A stretch of DNA of 64,000 nucleotides from Mycobacterium szulgai (GTDB lineage: Bacteria; Actinomycetota; Actinomycetes; Mycobacteriales; Mycobacteriaceae): contig NZ_LQPW01000173.1 in the NCBI RefSeq assembly GCF_002116635.1, positions 31,711-95,710 of the forward strand, written 5' to 3'. The stretch's first letter is position 1. Each line of letters opens with the position of its first letter. Positions 28,701-36,707 of this stretch are shown in pieces. A program made the translations under genes and the position numbers. Under the pieces are notes generated by a model. The model ran no database searches and had not been told where the DNA came from. It was given only the letters and a program-made list of their open reading frames with translations.

Positions 28701-29155
28701 AGGCCAAGACGACAAGCGACACCGAAGTCACCAAAGTTGTTCTGCGAGTGCAAGAACGCGACGGGGTGTGCACACCGGCAGCGTTCGTCGCCGAAGCGGC
28801 AGACCCAGCCAGCCCGATACACGACCTGTTCGACTGGGACGACACCAGCGCCGCGCATCGTTGGCGCGAATACCAGGCGCGGGTGATCATCGGCCAGGTA
28901 CGCATCGAGGTGAACGGGTCACGCGCGCCCGCACACGTCCACGTGACCGTCACCCGCGGCGACGGGCAACGCAAACAGGGATACGTGCCGCTCGAAACGG
29001 CGTTGGGCGACGACGAGTTGCGCGCGCAGGTGTTCGCCGAGGCGCGAGCAGGGTTGGGCGGGTGGCGTAATCGGCTCGCCGCGTTCAATCAAGCGGCGCA
29101 GGCGGTAACGGCGATCGACCAGGCGATGATCGCCCTCGCCGACGAGGAGGTGTGA
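28697..29155 (+). CDS. Hypothetical protein (152 aa)
   Basis: GTG 28697 overlaps the preceding TGA (GTGA), so it is coupled to the 199-aa gene. The sequence is alpha/beta, with IHDLFDWDDTSAAHRWREYQ and a C-terminal helix QAVTAIDQAMIALADEEV. The HDLFDWDD...AA..WR segment recurs in phage proteins of unknown role. The gene ends at GAGGAGGTGTGA, directly before array 2. Confidence 0.65.
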   Translation: MKAKTTSDTEVTKVVLRVQERDGVCTPAAFVAEAADPASPIHDLFDWDDTSAAHRWREYQARVIIGQVRIEVNGSRAPAHVHVTVTRGDGQRKQGYVPLETALGDDELRAQVFAEARAGLGGWRNRLAAFNQAAQAVTAIDQAMIALADEEV

Positions 29156-29162
29156 CGTTGAC

Positions 29163-29440
29163 GTGACGCGGCGGGCTGGGCGTGGCAGGGCCCGGCTGGG
29201 CACTGCGCGGCAGGGCTGGGCCTGGCGCGGCATGGCGAGGCAGGCGCGGCGTGGCACGGCTCGGCGGGGCTGGGCACGGCATGGCTAGGCACGGCAGGCA
29301 GGGCAGGGCTCGGCGCGTCGCGGCCGGGCAAGGCTTGGCATGGCAGGGCGAGGCAGGCGAGGCGCGGCATGGCGAGGCGCGGTGCGGCTGGGGCGAGGCG
29401 TGGCGAGGCCCGGCATGGCACGGCATGGCGTGGCAGGGAT
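29163..29440 (+). repeat. GGCNN pentamer array 2
   Basis: About 280 bp with the same degenerate GGCNN pattern (GGCAT-GGCGA-GGC; GGCAC-GGCAT-GGCGT-GGC). Its left flank (AGGAGGTG, then TGACGTTGACGTG) resembles that of array 1 (AGGAGGTGAT, then TGACGTTGGCGTG), so the two appear to be copies. Phase slips interrupt any long reading frame in the expected direction. It ends near a unique leader that holds the ACAGGAG ribosome binding site of the next gene. Confidence 0.85.
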
Positions 29441-29525
29441 TGACCCTGGCGGCCACGGGGTTTCCGCTGCCCACGGTGGACGTGGGCCACCCGGAATCGG
29501 CCACCCAACGACAGGAGCCACACCG

Positions 29526-29705
29526 ATGACCACCACACGCGTGTCAGTGCGGCCACTGCACCACCTCGGCGCAGTGCGGCTCGTGCTCGACGACCCGCCG
29601 CTGACGTGGACGATGACCGGCGATCAAGCCTGCGAACTCGCCGAGCAGCTCATCGACGCCGCCGAGCGTGCGATCCCTCACCAGGACCGCGAGACGCGCC
29701 GATGA
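29526..29705 (+). CDS. Hypothetical protein (59 aa)
   Basis: ATG 29526 follows ACAGGAG (29512-29518). The product has the segment VRLVLDDPPLTWTMTGDQACEL followed by AEQLIDAAERA, a beta-strand pair with a C-terminal helix common in small phage proteins. Function unknown. The stop overlaps the next ATG (ATGA). Confidence 0.55.
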   Translation: MTTTRVSVRPLHHLGAVRLVLDDPPLTWTMTGDQACELAEQLIDAAERAIPHQDRETRR

Positions 29706-29992
29706 TCGCTGACAACGACCCCCGCCGCCCGGCGCTGCTCGAACTGCGCGGCCGCCAACTGATCGCGCTGAGCCTCGACCGCGACATCGGCGACGACCGA
29801 ACCGCAATGCACGAAATGTGGGTGGCCGCACTGTCCGAACTCGGCGACAACGGCGACAGCGAACTGCTCGGCGTCGTCCTCGCACTTGTTGGTGTGCACC
29901 TCGGCCCGGTCGGCCGGCGACAACTCGCCGCCCTCATGCAGCAGGGCATTCCGCCGCTGCTGCTGAAAATTGAAGGGACACAACCAGAATGA
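29702..29992 (+). CDS. Hypothetical helical protein (96 aa)
   Basis: ATG 29702 in an ATGA overlap with the preceding gene. Mostly helical and acidic (SLDRDIGDDRTAMHEMWVAA; LLGVVLALVGVHLGPVGRRQ). No recognised domain. Its end overlaps the next start by 4 nt, so the run 29526-30692 is one coupled set. Confidence 0.5.
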   Translation: MIADNDPRRPALLELRGRQLIALSLDRDIGDDRTAMHEMWVAALSELGDNGDSELLGVVLALVGVHLGPVGRRQLAALMQQGIPPLLLKIEGTQPE

Positions 29993-30306
29993 CCACCGAC
30001 GACCACAACGACGACATCGGCATCGACGCCGCCACCGCCCGCGCCGCTTACCGCAAGGACTACGCCGCGTACGTGTTGGCCGTCGGCGTCGCGCTACAGG
30101 ACCCCGAGCTGAGGTTGCAGGGACGAATGGCGGCCGGCGGTGACCCGATGGATCACGCGCTGATCAGTGGGCGCGCAGCGGATCTGCTGTCGGAACAGCT
30201 CGGGAACTCCCGCGATGACGCGATCGACAATTTGCGTGCCCAGCTCGCGCGGTTCGTTGCGCGGCATGGGCCCCTGCTCGACGACGACGAAGGCCCACTG
30301 CTGTGA
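29989..30306 (+). CDS. Hypothetical acidic protein (105 aa)
   Basis: ATG 29989 in an ATGA overlap. N-terminal acidic stretch (MTTDDHNDDIGIDAATARAA), then helices (AAYVLAVGVALQDPELRLQG; DAIDNLRAQLARFVARHGPL). No recognised domain. The stop overlaps the GTG of the GIY-YIG gene. Confidence 0.5.
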   Translation: MTTDDHNDDIGIDAATARAAYRKDYAAYVLAVGVALQDPELRLQGRMAAGGDPMDHALISGRAADLLSEQLGNSRDDAIDNLRAQLARFVARHGPLLDDDEGPLL

Positions 30307-30692
30307 TCGTCGGGGGAGAGTTCAACGCGCCCAACGTGATTCGCGCGACTATCTACCCTCTCAACGAGAAGTACTTTCGTCCACTTGACGGCGACGATTA
30401 CGACGTCGACGCGGCTGCCGGTGCGTTCGAGGTCCGAGGCTACTTCGTCTATGTGCTGTGGTCCGACGACGACGACGATCGTCCTCTCTACGTCGGGCAA
30501 ACAACCGACGTGTTCTCGCGGATGGCTTGGCATTTGCGCGATCCACGCAAGAGAGATCGGATCGACCGAGTCAAGGTGATTCGATGCACCAATCGCCGCG
30601 CGATGCTGCACCTCGAAAAGCGTTTGATACGCGAACTCCATCCGTTGCTAAACGTCCACATGGCAATCAGCGCGCCAACCGAAGGCGGGTGA
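30303..30692 (+). CDS. GIY-YIG domain protein
   Basis: A 129-residue protein whose C-terminal two thirds form a GIY-YIG nuclease-like domain: YVLW (GIY position), then PLYVGQTTDVFSRMAWHLRD with the conserved Arg, and LEKRLIRELHPLLNVHM with the catalytic Glu. The start GTG 30303 overlaps the previous stop. In phages such proteins act as homing nucleases or as restriction of competing DNA; the target here is unknown. Confidence 0.75.
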   Translation: MIVGGEFNAPNVIRATIYPLNEKYFRPLDGDDYDVDAAAGAFEVRGYFVYVLWSDDDDDRPLYVGQTTDVFSRMAWHLRDPRKRDRIDRVKVIRCTNRRAMLHLEKRLIRELHPLLNVHMAISAPTEGG

Positions 30693-30693
30693 C

Positions 30694-31119
30694 ATGACGA
30701 TCACTCCGCTGCGCAGCCACGTGCTGATGGACGCCGGCGATGCCGACTACATCGCCCGGGCGCTCCAACTGCTCGCCCAACTGCTGCGCCAGAACCGATC
30801 CCAGCCGACGCCACGACTCGAGTCGGTCACCGCGCAACTCGCCCGATCCGCCGCAGCCGGCAGTACCGCAAGCCAGAACGGCAGAAACCGCGGCGGTTGC
30901 GGTGCCTCTGGCGACGACACCACCCACCATCTCGACTATGCGTTGCTCACCACAGGCGAGGCCGCGCGACTACTGGCATGCGGCGAGCGCAATGTTCGCG
31001 ACCTTGCCACGCGTGGCGCGATCCCGGCCCGCAGGACCGGTGATCGTGGCCGCTGGTTGGTCGACGCGGCCGCCGTCGTTGCCCGTGCCGAACGGAAGTC
31101 AGCCCGCCACCGCGATTGA
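30694..31119 (+). CDS. Helix-turn-helix DNA-binding protein
   Basis: A 141-residue protein. The N-terminal half is helical (DADYIARALQLLAQLLRQNR). Residues ~85-135 form a MerR/excisionase-type HTH: YALLTTGEAARLLACGERNV, then GAIPARRTGDRGRWLVDAAA. It is placed directly before the head genes, where it could be a late regulator or act as the small terminase; the sequence does not decide. Confidence 0.65.
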   Translation: MTITPLRSHVLMDAGDADYIARALQLLAQLLRQNRSQPTPRLESVTAQLARSAAAGSTASQNGRNRGGCGASGDDTTHHLDYALLTTGEAARLLACGERNVRDLATRGAIPARRTGDRGRWLVDAAAVVARAERKSARHRD

Positions 31120-31130
31120 CGGAGGCGGCC

Positions 31131-31721
31131 GTGCCGATTGAGCTGCGCCGCGTGCCGAACCTCGAACTGTTGAAGGTCGGCCGCTGGGACGGCCTGGGTG
31201 GCGAGTTCGACATCACGGCCGAGCACCTCGCGTCGGCCGTCGAGGCCCACCAGGCGGGCGTCATCCGCAAGGCAGTAATTCGGTTGGGCCACACCGGGAT
31301 GGGCGACGCGTCACCGGCACTGGGCTATGTCGACCGCTTGCGGTTGGCCGATGGCGGCATGACGTTGGTCGGAGATCTGGCCGGTGTGCCCAAGGCGATC
31401 GCGACGCTGATCCCGCGAGCATGGCCCGACAGGAGCATCGAGGGCCTGATGGAGTACGAGGACCCCAACACCGGCCGCACGTGGCCGTTCGTGCTGACCG
31501 CGTTGGCCCTGATCGGCGCGACCCGGCCGGCTGTGTCCACGCTGCGATCACTGCAAGACGTCGCCGAGCTGTACGGGCTCGACGTGGCCGCCGCGCAGCG
31601 TGGTCGCTCGGTCAGCATCGCCGCCAGCGCGTTCCACTCCCCCGATGACGCGGCGCGTGCCCGGGCTGTGCAAGTGGCGCGGGCCCGCCGCCGCCGAACC
31701 AACCAAACGATAGGAGTCTGA
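31131..31721 (+). CDS. Putative capsid maturation protease
   Basis: A 196-residue protein; GTG 31131 has GGAGG at 31121-31125. It resembles the Mu-I-like prohead protease family: N-terminal VGRWDGLGGEFDITAEHLAS, then AVIRLGHTGMGDASPALGYV (putative active-site region), then AWPDRSIEGLMEYEDPNTGR and TALALIGATRPAV. It should cleave scaffold and capsid during head assembly. Only the protease part is present; the scaffold-like part appears as a separate gene at 33024. Confidence 0.7.
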   Translation: MPIELRRVPNLELLKVGRWDGLGGEFDITAEHLASAVEAHQAGVIRKAVIRLGHTGMGDASPALGYVDRLRLADGGMTLVGDLAGVPKAIATLIPRAWPDRSIEGLMEYEDPNTGRTWPFVLTALALIGATRPAVSTLRSLQDVAELYGLDVAAAQRGRSVSIAASAFHSPDDAARARAVQVARARRRRTNQTIGV

Positions 31722-31723
31722 TC

Positions 31724-32101
31724 GTGTCGACACCCATACAGAACCCGCGCGTCTACGAACCAGGCCGCGACATCACGGCCCAGGCCAGCGCCGCGGTGAC
31801 CGCGAAGCGGTTCGTTGCGATCAGCGGCAACCGCACCGCGGGCGGCAACCTCAGCGTTGCGCACGCCGTTGCGGCTGGCCGCGTGTTCGGCGTCGCCGCA
31901 ACCGACGCGGCCGCCGGTCAGCTTGTCCGCGTCTGCCGTGGCGGGGTGGTGAAAGTGGTCGCCGAGGCCGCGATCCCCGCGAACACCGCTGTGCAGGTGG
32001 GCGCGAACGGCCAGGCCGTCACCCTCGGGGCCGGCGTCGCCGTCGGCTACTGCATCACGGCCGCCACACTCGGCGGTGACGCCGAGATCGCTTTGTACTA
32101 G
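31724..32101 (+). CDS. Capsid decoration protein (DUF2190-like)
   Basis: A 125-residue beta-rich protein. AAGRVFGVAATDAAAGQLVR and VCRGGVVKVVAEAAIPANTA match the DUF2190/decoration family next to HK97-type capsid genes. GTG 31724 is preceded by AGGAG (31712-31716). It probably binds the capsid exterior. Confidence 0.75.
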   Translation: MSTPIQNPRVYEPGRDITAQASAAVTAKRFVAISGNRTAGGNLSVAHAVAAGRVFGVAATDAAAGQLVRVCRGGVVKVVAEAAIPANTAVQVGANGQAVTLGAGVAVGYCITAATLGGDAEIALY

Positions 32102-32115
32102 GGAGGTTTCACGCT

Positions 32116-33003
32116 ATGACGAGTCCACTTGTGCCTGTTGTCACCGGTCGCAACCTGACCGTTGATGTGGCATTGAAGCAACCGAGCCGGATCCGCGACC
32201 AGATCGCGAAGCTCGCCGACGAGCAGATCCTGCTGCCGAAGCTGTTCCGCCCGCTCGGTGCCGCCGTGCAGGGTGGTGGCCTGCTCTACTCGGTGATCGC
32301 GGCGAGTGACTTCTTCACCAGCGGCGTTGAAAAGCGTTCGCCCGGTGCGGAGTACCGCGTCGTCGAGGGTGTGCAGCCAACTCCGCAGCTCGCACCCGTT
32401 GAGGACTGGGGCGGCAAGTTCCAAGTCACCGACGAGCAGCGCACCCGCAACGACGTGTCCTATATCGACCAGCAGACGACGCAGTTGGCGAATACCATTG
32501 CGCGCAAGCTCGACACTCGTGCGATGGAAGCGCTCGGGGCGGCCGGCGTCGCGACTCTCGCCGTGACGAGCAACTGGGACAACCTCGTATTTGTGGGCCC
32601 CGACGCCAACCTCACCGCGTCGGCGGATCGGCCGACGGCGCACTTCGCGCAAGCGCAGGAGATCGCCGACCTCGAAGAGCTGGGCGTCGTGCACGACACG
32701 CTGCTCGTGCACCCGTCACAGGCGCGCGCTTTGCGTGAGGCGTACGCCGAGAACCTCGACGACATGCTCGAGTCGGCCGGGTTCACAAACGGCATGGTGT
32801 CCAACCCGCGGATCCCGGCCGGCACCGCGTACGTGGCGCAGGGCGGCATGGTGGGCACCGTCGGGTTCGAGACGGTGCTGACGGTCGACGTGATCGACGA
32901 ACGCAAAACCCGGTCGACGTGGGTGCAGGCGTATGCGGTGCCCGCGTTCGCCGTTGACCGGCCGTTCGCGGCGAAGCGGATCACCGGCGTCGGCACGCCG
33001 TAA
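32116..33003 (+). CDS. Major capsid protein (HK97 fold)
   Basis: A 295-residue protein with features of a phage major capsid: an N-terminal arm, the E-loop region (GVEKRSPGAEYRVVEGVQPT), the spine-helix segment SYIDQQTTQLANTIARKLDT and the P-domain/A-domain part (LVHPSQARALREAYAENLDD). AGGAGG-like GGGAGG lies just before ATG 32116. It is the strongest evidence that this element makes capsids. Confidence 0.85.
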   Translation: MTSPLVPVVTGRNLTVDVALKQPSRIRDQIAKLADEQILLPKLFRPLGAAVQGGGLLYSVIAASDFFTSGVEKRSPGAEYRVVEGVQPTPQLAPVEDWGGKFQVTDEQRTRNDVSYIDQQTTQLANTIARKLDTRAMEALGAAGVATLAVTSNWDNLVFVGPDANLTASADRPTAHFAQAQEIADLEELGVVHDTLLVHPSQARALREAYAENLDDMLESAGFTNGMVSNPRIPAGTAYVAQGGMVGTVGFETVLTVDVIDERKTRSTWVQAYAVPAFAVDRPFAAKRITGVGTP

Positions 33004-33023
33004 TCGCAAGGAGGACAACGACA

Positions 33024-33494
33024 ATGGCACTGACATTCGACGACACGCAGTCGGCGGCGCTGCTAGAGGCGCTGGGCCTGCCGGCCGACACCACCGACGC
33101 GCAGCTCGTGGTCGACACCGTCATCGACCTCGCGGCGCAGGCCGCCGAGATGACACCCGAGAAGCCGTCCACGGTGGCCGCCGCCGCCCGGAAGGCGGGC
33201 CTGGAAGTCATCGACACCGCCACGCTCGCGGCGTTGCGGGAAGATGCCAGTAATGGCCGGCAGATGGCCGCCGCCGCCAAGGCGCAGAAGATCGAGGCCG
33301 CCGTCGACGACGCGATCGCCAAGGGCAAGATCACCGCGCCGCGCAAGCGTCACTGGGTCACGTTGTGCGCCAACGACGAGGCGATGCTCGAGGTCCTCGC
33401 CGCGGTGCCCAACGAGACCGCGGTGCCGCTGACCGAGCTGGGCCACAGCACGGGCGTCGACAAGGACGCCAACGAGCCCGCCTGGTTTTACTGA
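33024..33494 (+). CDS. Scaffold-like head protein
   Basis: A 156-residue, helical, Ala-rich protein. Residues ~90-115 (KIEAAVDDAIAKGKITAPRK, then RHWV) match the C-terminal scaffold segment of Mu-I-type protease-scaffold proteins. AGGAGG precedes ATG 33024. Here protease and scaffold are split and the scaffold-like gene follows the capsid gene, an unusual order. Confidence 0.65.
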   Translation: MALTFDDTQSAALLEALGLPADTTDAQLVVDTVIDLAAQAAEMTPEKPSTVAAAARKAGLEVIDTATLAALREDASNGRQMAAAAKAQKIEAAVDDAIAKGKITAPRKRHWVTLCANDEAMLEVLAAVPNETAVPLTELGHSTGVDKDANEPAWFY

Positions 33495-33632
33495 TCGTTG
33501 CCGCGCGTCGGCCCTGGCCTCCTCCCGCTGAGTGGCACCGGGGCCGAAAGGCGGTGACCACGGATGGCCGGCCGCGTAGCGACCGCCTTGCGAGCGGCCG
33601 GCCAGCCGTGCCCAACGAAACCGTGAGGACCC

Positions 33633-33848
33633 ATGACTGACGACCGGGAGGAGCGCAGCCGGCGCGCGCGTCACCACGAACCACCCGACGGCGAGCCCTT
33701 CCCGATCGCCTTGCGGCGATGCACCTGCGGCACACCGTCATACCGCCGCGACGACCACGCCAACACGTGCCCGCTCGGGCCCACACCAGCGCGCTCGACC
33801 ACCCCGGGCCCGACGACAGCGACACGCCTGGTCGAGGACGGAGGTTGA
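33633..33848 (+). CDS. Small Cys-containing protein (71 aa)
   Basis: ATG 33633. Very polar; contains RRCTCGTPSYRRDDHANTCP, which could be a small zinc site (CxC...H...C). Function unknown. The 138 bp before it (33495-33632) show no gene. Confidence 0.45.
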   Translation: MTDDREERSRRARHHEPPDGEPFPIALRRCTCGTPSYRRDDHANTCPLGPTPARSTTPGPTTATRLVEDGG

Positions 33849-33851
33849 ACC

Positions 33852-34046
33852 GTGCCTGACCATCTGCGCCGCCAGCGCTCCGACGAGTGCGCGACATGCG
33901 GCGGGCCCATCAGGTTCTACCCGGCCTCACTGGACGCGGCCGGCCAGGAGCCGATCAGCAGCGAGCCCTGGCGCGGCGCGTGGGCGCACCTGCGCCGCTC
34001 GGACTGGGTCGACAACCCGCACACACCCACACCGAAAGGTCCCTGA
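33852..34046 (+). CDS. Small zinc-finger-like protein (64 aa)
   Basis: GTG 33852 three bases after the previous stop. Contains DECATCGGPIRFYPASLD, a single CxxC that may be half of a metal site, and the tail WAHLRRSDWVDNPHTP with a possible His ligand. Last gene before a terminator. Function unknown. Confidence 0.45.
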   Translation: MPDHLRRQRSDECATCGGPIRFYPASLDAAGQEPISSEPWRGAWAHLRRSDWVDNPHTPTPKGP

Positions 34047-34137
34047 CGCTATCTGCCAGTTCTGGCAGATACGACCCCGCGCCCCCTGGCTGGCCCGATA
34101 GAGTCAGCAGCGGTCCTTGAAGTCGGACCGACAGGAA

Positions 34138-34171
34138 CAGCCGCCCCGCCACCACGCGGGGCGGCTGTTTT
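34138..34171 (+). terminator. Rho-independent terminator of the head-gene operon
   Basis: Perfect 12-bp stem CAGCCGCCCCGC/GCGGGGCGGCTG with loop CACCAC, followed by TTTT. It closes the plus-strand transcript of the element. Confidence 0.85.
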
Positions 34172-34466
34172 CGTGTCATCGCCAGGCACCCCCCCAAATA
34201 TCCAGGGGGCCCCACCTGATCCAACGTGGTAGTCAAGGAATTTTTTTGTGCGGCCCGTTTTTTTCGCGCCCAAATGCGTCAGATGACGCGTTTACGGGGA
34301 TGGTGGCGGGATGGTTGCCCGGTGGTCGATCGCTCGTCCTGGGCGATCTGGGTTCGATCGCGGTGCGCCGTCGGTAGGTTTGGCTGGCGGTGGCCCGGCG
34401 GTTCGACGTCGATCGGGTCGGTCGTCGGCGGGCACAACTGGACATTTGACGAGTTCGGCAAGCGCT

Positions 34467-35077
34467 CAACTCCGCATATGCAGAGTTGGGACGTTTGCCG
34501 TCGGGTTCACGTGGCCTGGCGAGCAATGGGTACCGTGCGTTGTGCGTCAACATGTTTCGCGCCGCCAGCAAAGCGCCAACTCTCCATATGGAGAGGTCAG
34601 AGGTTTGCCGAGTAGATTGCATGTGCATTTAAATGGCAAAGTGTTCTGCGAGGTCCCGGCAGCGCCTCAGCCCGCCTCGATCGCCCGCCCCGGTGAGCGT
34701 CGACGGCGGCACCTTGTCGGCGTTAACTGTCACATCTGTGCCAGTTAATTGTCACATCTGTGCCAATTTTGGGCCGCCGGCCGGCCGCGCCTTTGATCGT
34801 GCGCGTAGGTCGCCCTCGACGACCACCGACAGCCGTCGGCAGTAGGCGAGTGAGTCGGCGACCATCTCGGCGAGTTCGGCGGCGCGTTTCGCGCGGGCCC
34901 CGGGTGAGGCCGGGTCGGGCGGCGCTCACGTAGTGGTGTGTGCGGCGGTGAGGTCAAGCCAGACGTTGTGCAAGGTTTGGCGAGCGCTGCCTCCTGGGGC
35001 CAGGTCACCCGCTGGATGTGGTTTCCCACATCCAAGCGGGGCCGCGCCGGACTTTGCCCATCTCCACATATGTGGAG
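34467..35077. repeat. Three CTC-CATATG-GAG palindromes
   Basis: CTCCGCATATGCAGAG (within 34467-34488, extended by CAACTC/GAGTTG arms), CTCTCCATATGGAGAG (34580-34595, perfect) and CTCCACATATGTGGAG (35062-35077, perfect). Same form CTCYNCATATGNRGAG each time. Candidate operators of a dimeric repressor. Confidence 0.7.
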
Positions 35078-35103
35078 TTCGCGCACGACCGGGCCGGGCT
35101 CGT

Positions 35104-35124
35104 TGTCACGACGTTGTCACAACT
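35104..35124. repeat. 21-bp end repeat, right copy
   Basis: Identical to 24789-24809. The adjacent minus-strand sequence also resembles the int 3' end (RSSG-stop-VVTTS versus RSLGAVVTTS), so it could be a relic of an integrase gene end, or a shared arm-type site. Confidence 0.6.
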
Positions 35125-35259
35125 CAACCAGAACTCCTCAGCGAACGGCTGGGAACTCCCGCGAACGTGTGCAACCTGTTGTCGCAGGTCAGGGGCACAA
35201 TTTCGCCCTAGCGGCCACACCTCGGCGAACGCCGACAGACGGCCGTGAACGCTTCTGGG

Positions 35260-35309
35260 CTGCCTCCGGAGCAGAAGGCCGCAGGTTCGAATCCTGCCGG
35301 GGGCACCAC
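35260..35309 (+). other. attR core (tRNA-Arg 3'-half remnant)
   Basis: Repeat of 24670-24719 with two changes that sit opposite each other in the T-stem. It lacks the 5' half of a tRNA, so it is not a functional tRNA. It marks the right boundary of the element. Confidence 0.93.
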
Positions 35310-35390
35310 ACTGCCGGGAGCACCACTTGTGCTAGCCGCCGCGAACAGCGTCGCCCATGAGACCTGTGTTTGATGATGTAGAACTGTCGT

Positions 35391-35954
35391 GTGCCTTTAC
35401 GAGGTGTGGGCGTTTTGGCGGTGGTGCTCGCAGTAGCTATGACGTCGCCTGCGCCAGCACGCGCTGTTGACTTGCCGGGGCCGTTGGATGAGTTGGTCGA
35501 CGCGGCGGCAGTGCGGCTGCAGACCGCCGATCCGGTTGCGGCGGTTAAGTGGCAGACCAAAGGCGATATCGAGGATCCGGCGCGGGTCAACCAGGTACTG
35601 GCAGCCGTGAGCGCCGCGGCGGGCGCCCGTGGCATCGACTCGCGATATGTCAACCAAATCTTCAAAGATCAGATCTCTGCGACCGAGGCCGTGGAATACA
35701 GCCGCTTCGCCGAGTGGAAGCTCGATCCAGCTAGCGCGCCGACGGATACCACCGACCTGTCAGCGTCCCGTCGGGCCATCGATGCGCTCAATCAGCAGAT
35801 GGTTGACCAGATCGCCGCGCAATGGGAGGTGCTGCAGTCGCCGCAGTGTCCTGTCGCACTTGGCGATGCGTTGCACAACGTGATTGCGGCGCGGCGACTC
35901 GACGGGCTCTACCAACAAGCGCTTGAGTTCGCCACCCACTCGTATTGTTCTTGA
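35391..35954 (+). CDS. Secreted chorismate mutase (AroQ-gamma)
   Basis: Converts chorismate to prephenate outside the cytoplasm. A 187-residue protein; residues 1-25 (MPLRGVGVLAVVLAVAMTSP, then APARA) are a signal peptide with an Ala-x-Ala cleavage site. The helical domain has the family segments VAAVKWQTKGDIEDPARVNQ and DQISATEAVEYSRFAEWKLD and a C-terminal Cys pair (QSPQCPVAL, HSYCS) that probably forms the disulphide of the gamma subclass. GTG 35391 is chosen by the signal peptide. Comparable to M. tuberculosis Rv1885c. The role of the exported form is not settled. Confidence 0.92.
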   Translation: MPLRGVGVLAVVLAVAMTSPAPARAVDLPGPLDELVDAAAVRLQTADPVAAVKWQTKGDIEDPARVNQVLAAVSAAAGARGIDSRYVNQIFKDQISATEAVEYSRFAEWKLDPASAPTDTTDLSASRRAIDALNQQMVDQIAAQWEVLQSPQCPVALGDALHNVIAARRLDGLYQQALEFATHSYCS

Positions 35955-36233
35955 CGCTTCCGATGAGCGGTTGCTCGTCACTGCTGATCGGCGTTAGTGC
36001 TCACCGCAACACCGCGGACAGCACAAGACCAACGGGATAGGGAAACAGGCAGCGTGATACGGACGACCCCGTTGCGATCACTGTGGCTTCGTCTTCGTGT
36101 GTATCGCTTGGCGTTGCCGCTGGTCGCGCCGCGCCGGGATCACGTCCGCCACCGGGGGCGTGACCCGCGTGTGCGAGAGCATCCAGTTCGGGGCAGCCGC
36201 GGCGACCAGGATGGTCATCGACGCCGAACGCGC

Positions 36234-36707
36234 TTACGGCCCTTGGGAATACAACCCCGGGTGAGCGCGGCCCCGTTGTGGCGGCGGCGGGTAGTCGAAC
36301 ACTACCGTCCCCACGCCGCTGGGATTCTTCGAGATGTACACCGGGCCCAACGCGAACGGCATCACCCCGGTGTTCATCGGCACGTTTCCGGCGACGATAG
36401 GGCTGTCGGCCGCGGTCGTGGTGTAGGAGTAGAGCAGCGTCTGGTTGTTGTCGGTCGAGATCGAAATGACCGTCCCGGGCGGCACCACCCCCGAGGTCTG
36501 CCCGCTGCCCAGAATGATTCCCGGGATGGTGCCGTGGTTGCCGCCGGAATCCAGGATCGACGTGACTGACCAGTACGGCCCGGCGGGATCGTAGCCGCCG
36601 AATTGCACGTCGAAGGTATTGATACAACTAATGAGCCTGCCTATATCCTCGACGCAATCCGCAGACTGGGCTTCACGCCTATCGCCCCAGATGGTAATCC
36701 GCTGCAT
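36234..36707 (-). pseudogene. PE/PecA-type aspartic protease fragment
   Basis: The 157-codon minus-strand frame ends in a domain like the C-terminal half of the retroviral-like aspartic protease of PE/PE_PGRS proteins (PecA type). It has FGGYDPAGPYWSVTSILDSG with the second catalytic DSGG, then TIPGIILGSGQTSGVVPPGT, SYTTTAADSPIVAGN and a VYISKNPSGVGTVVFDYPPP tail. The first Asp motif, the PE domain and any signal are missing, and the N-terminal ~33 residues do not fit the family. I read it as a truncated relic. The 280 bp before it (35955-36233) show nothing I can name. Confidence 0.5.

Larger units (their letters stand above)
34172..35259. promoter_or_regulatory. Non-coding right arm of the element
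   Basis: I see no convincing gene in these ~1.1 kb. The region holds three CATATG-centred palindromes (34467-34488, 34580-34595, 35062-35077), a 16-bp direct repeat TGTCACATCTGTGCCA at 34728-34743 and 34750-34765, and the right copy of the 21-bp end repeat (35104-35124). A minus-strand frame near 34760-34910 has coding-like composition but no complete ORF, so it may be a gene relic. Confidence 0.55.

Noticed and set aside
27803..29440. GGCNN arrays as a CRISPR array
   Set aside because: No constant-length repeat with unique spacers and no cas genes; the unit is five bases and degenerate.
34233..34628. A 131-codon minus-strand ORF in the right arm of the element
   Set aside because: Poor codon bias, no ribosome binding site, and it covers two of the palindromes; it is more likely non-coding.
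35260..35309. A second tRNA-Arg gene
   Set aside because: Only the 3' half is present; no acceptor 5' strand or D-arm precedes it. It is the attR duplicate.
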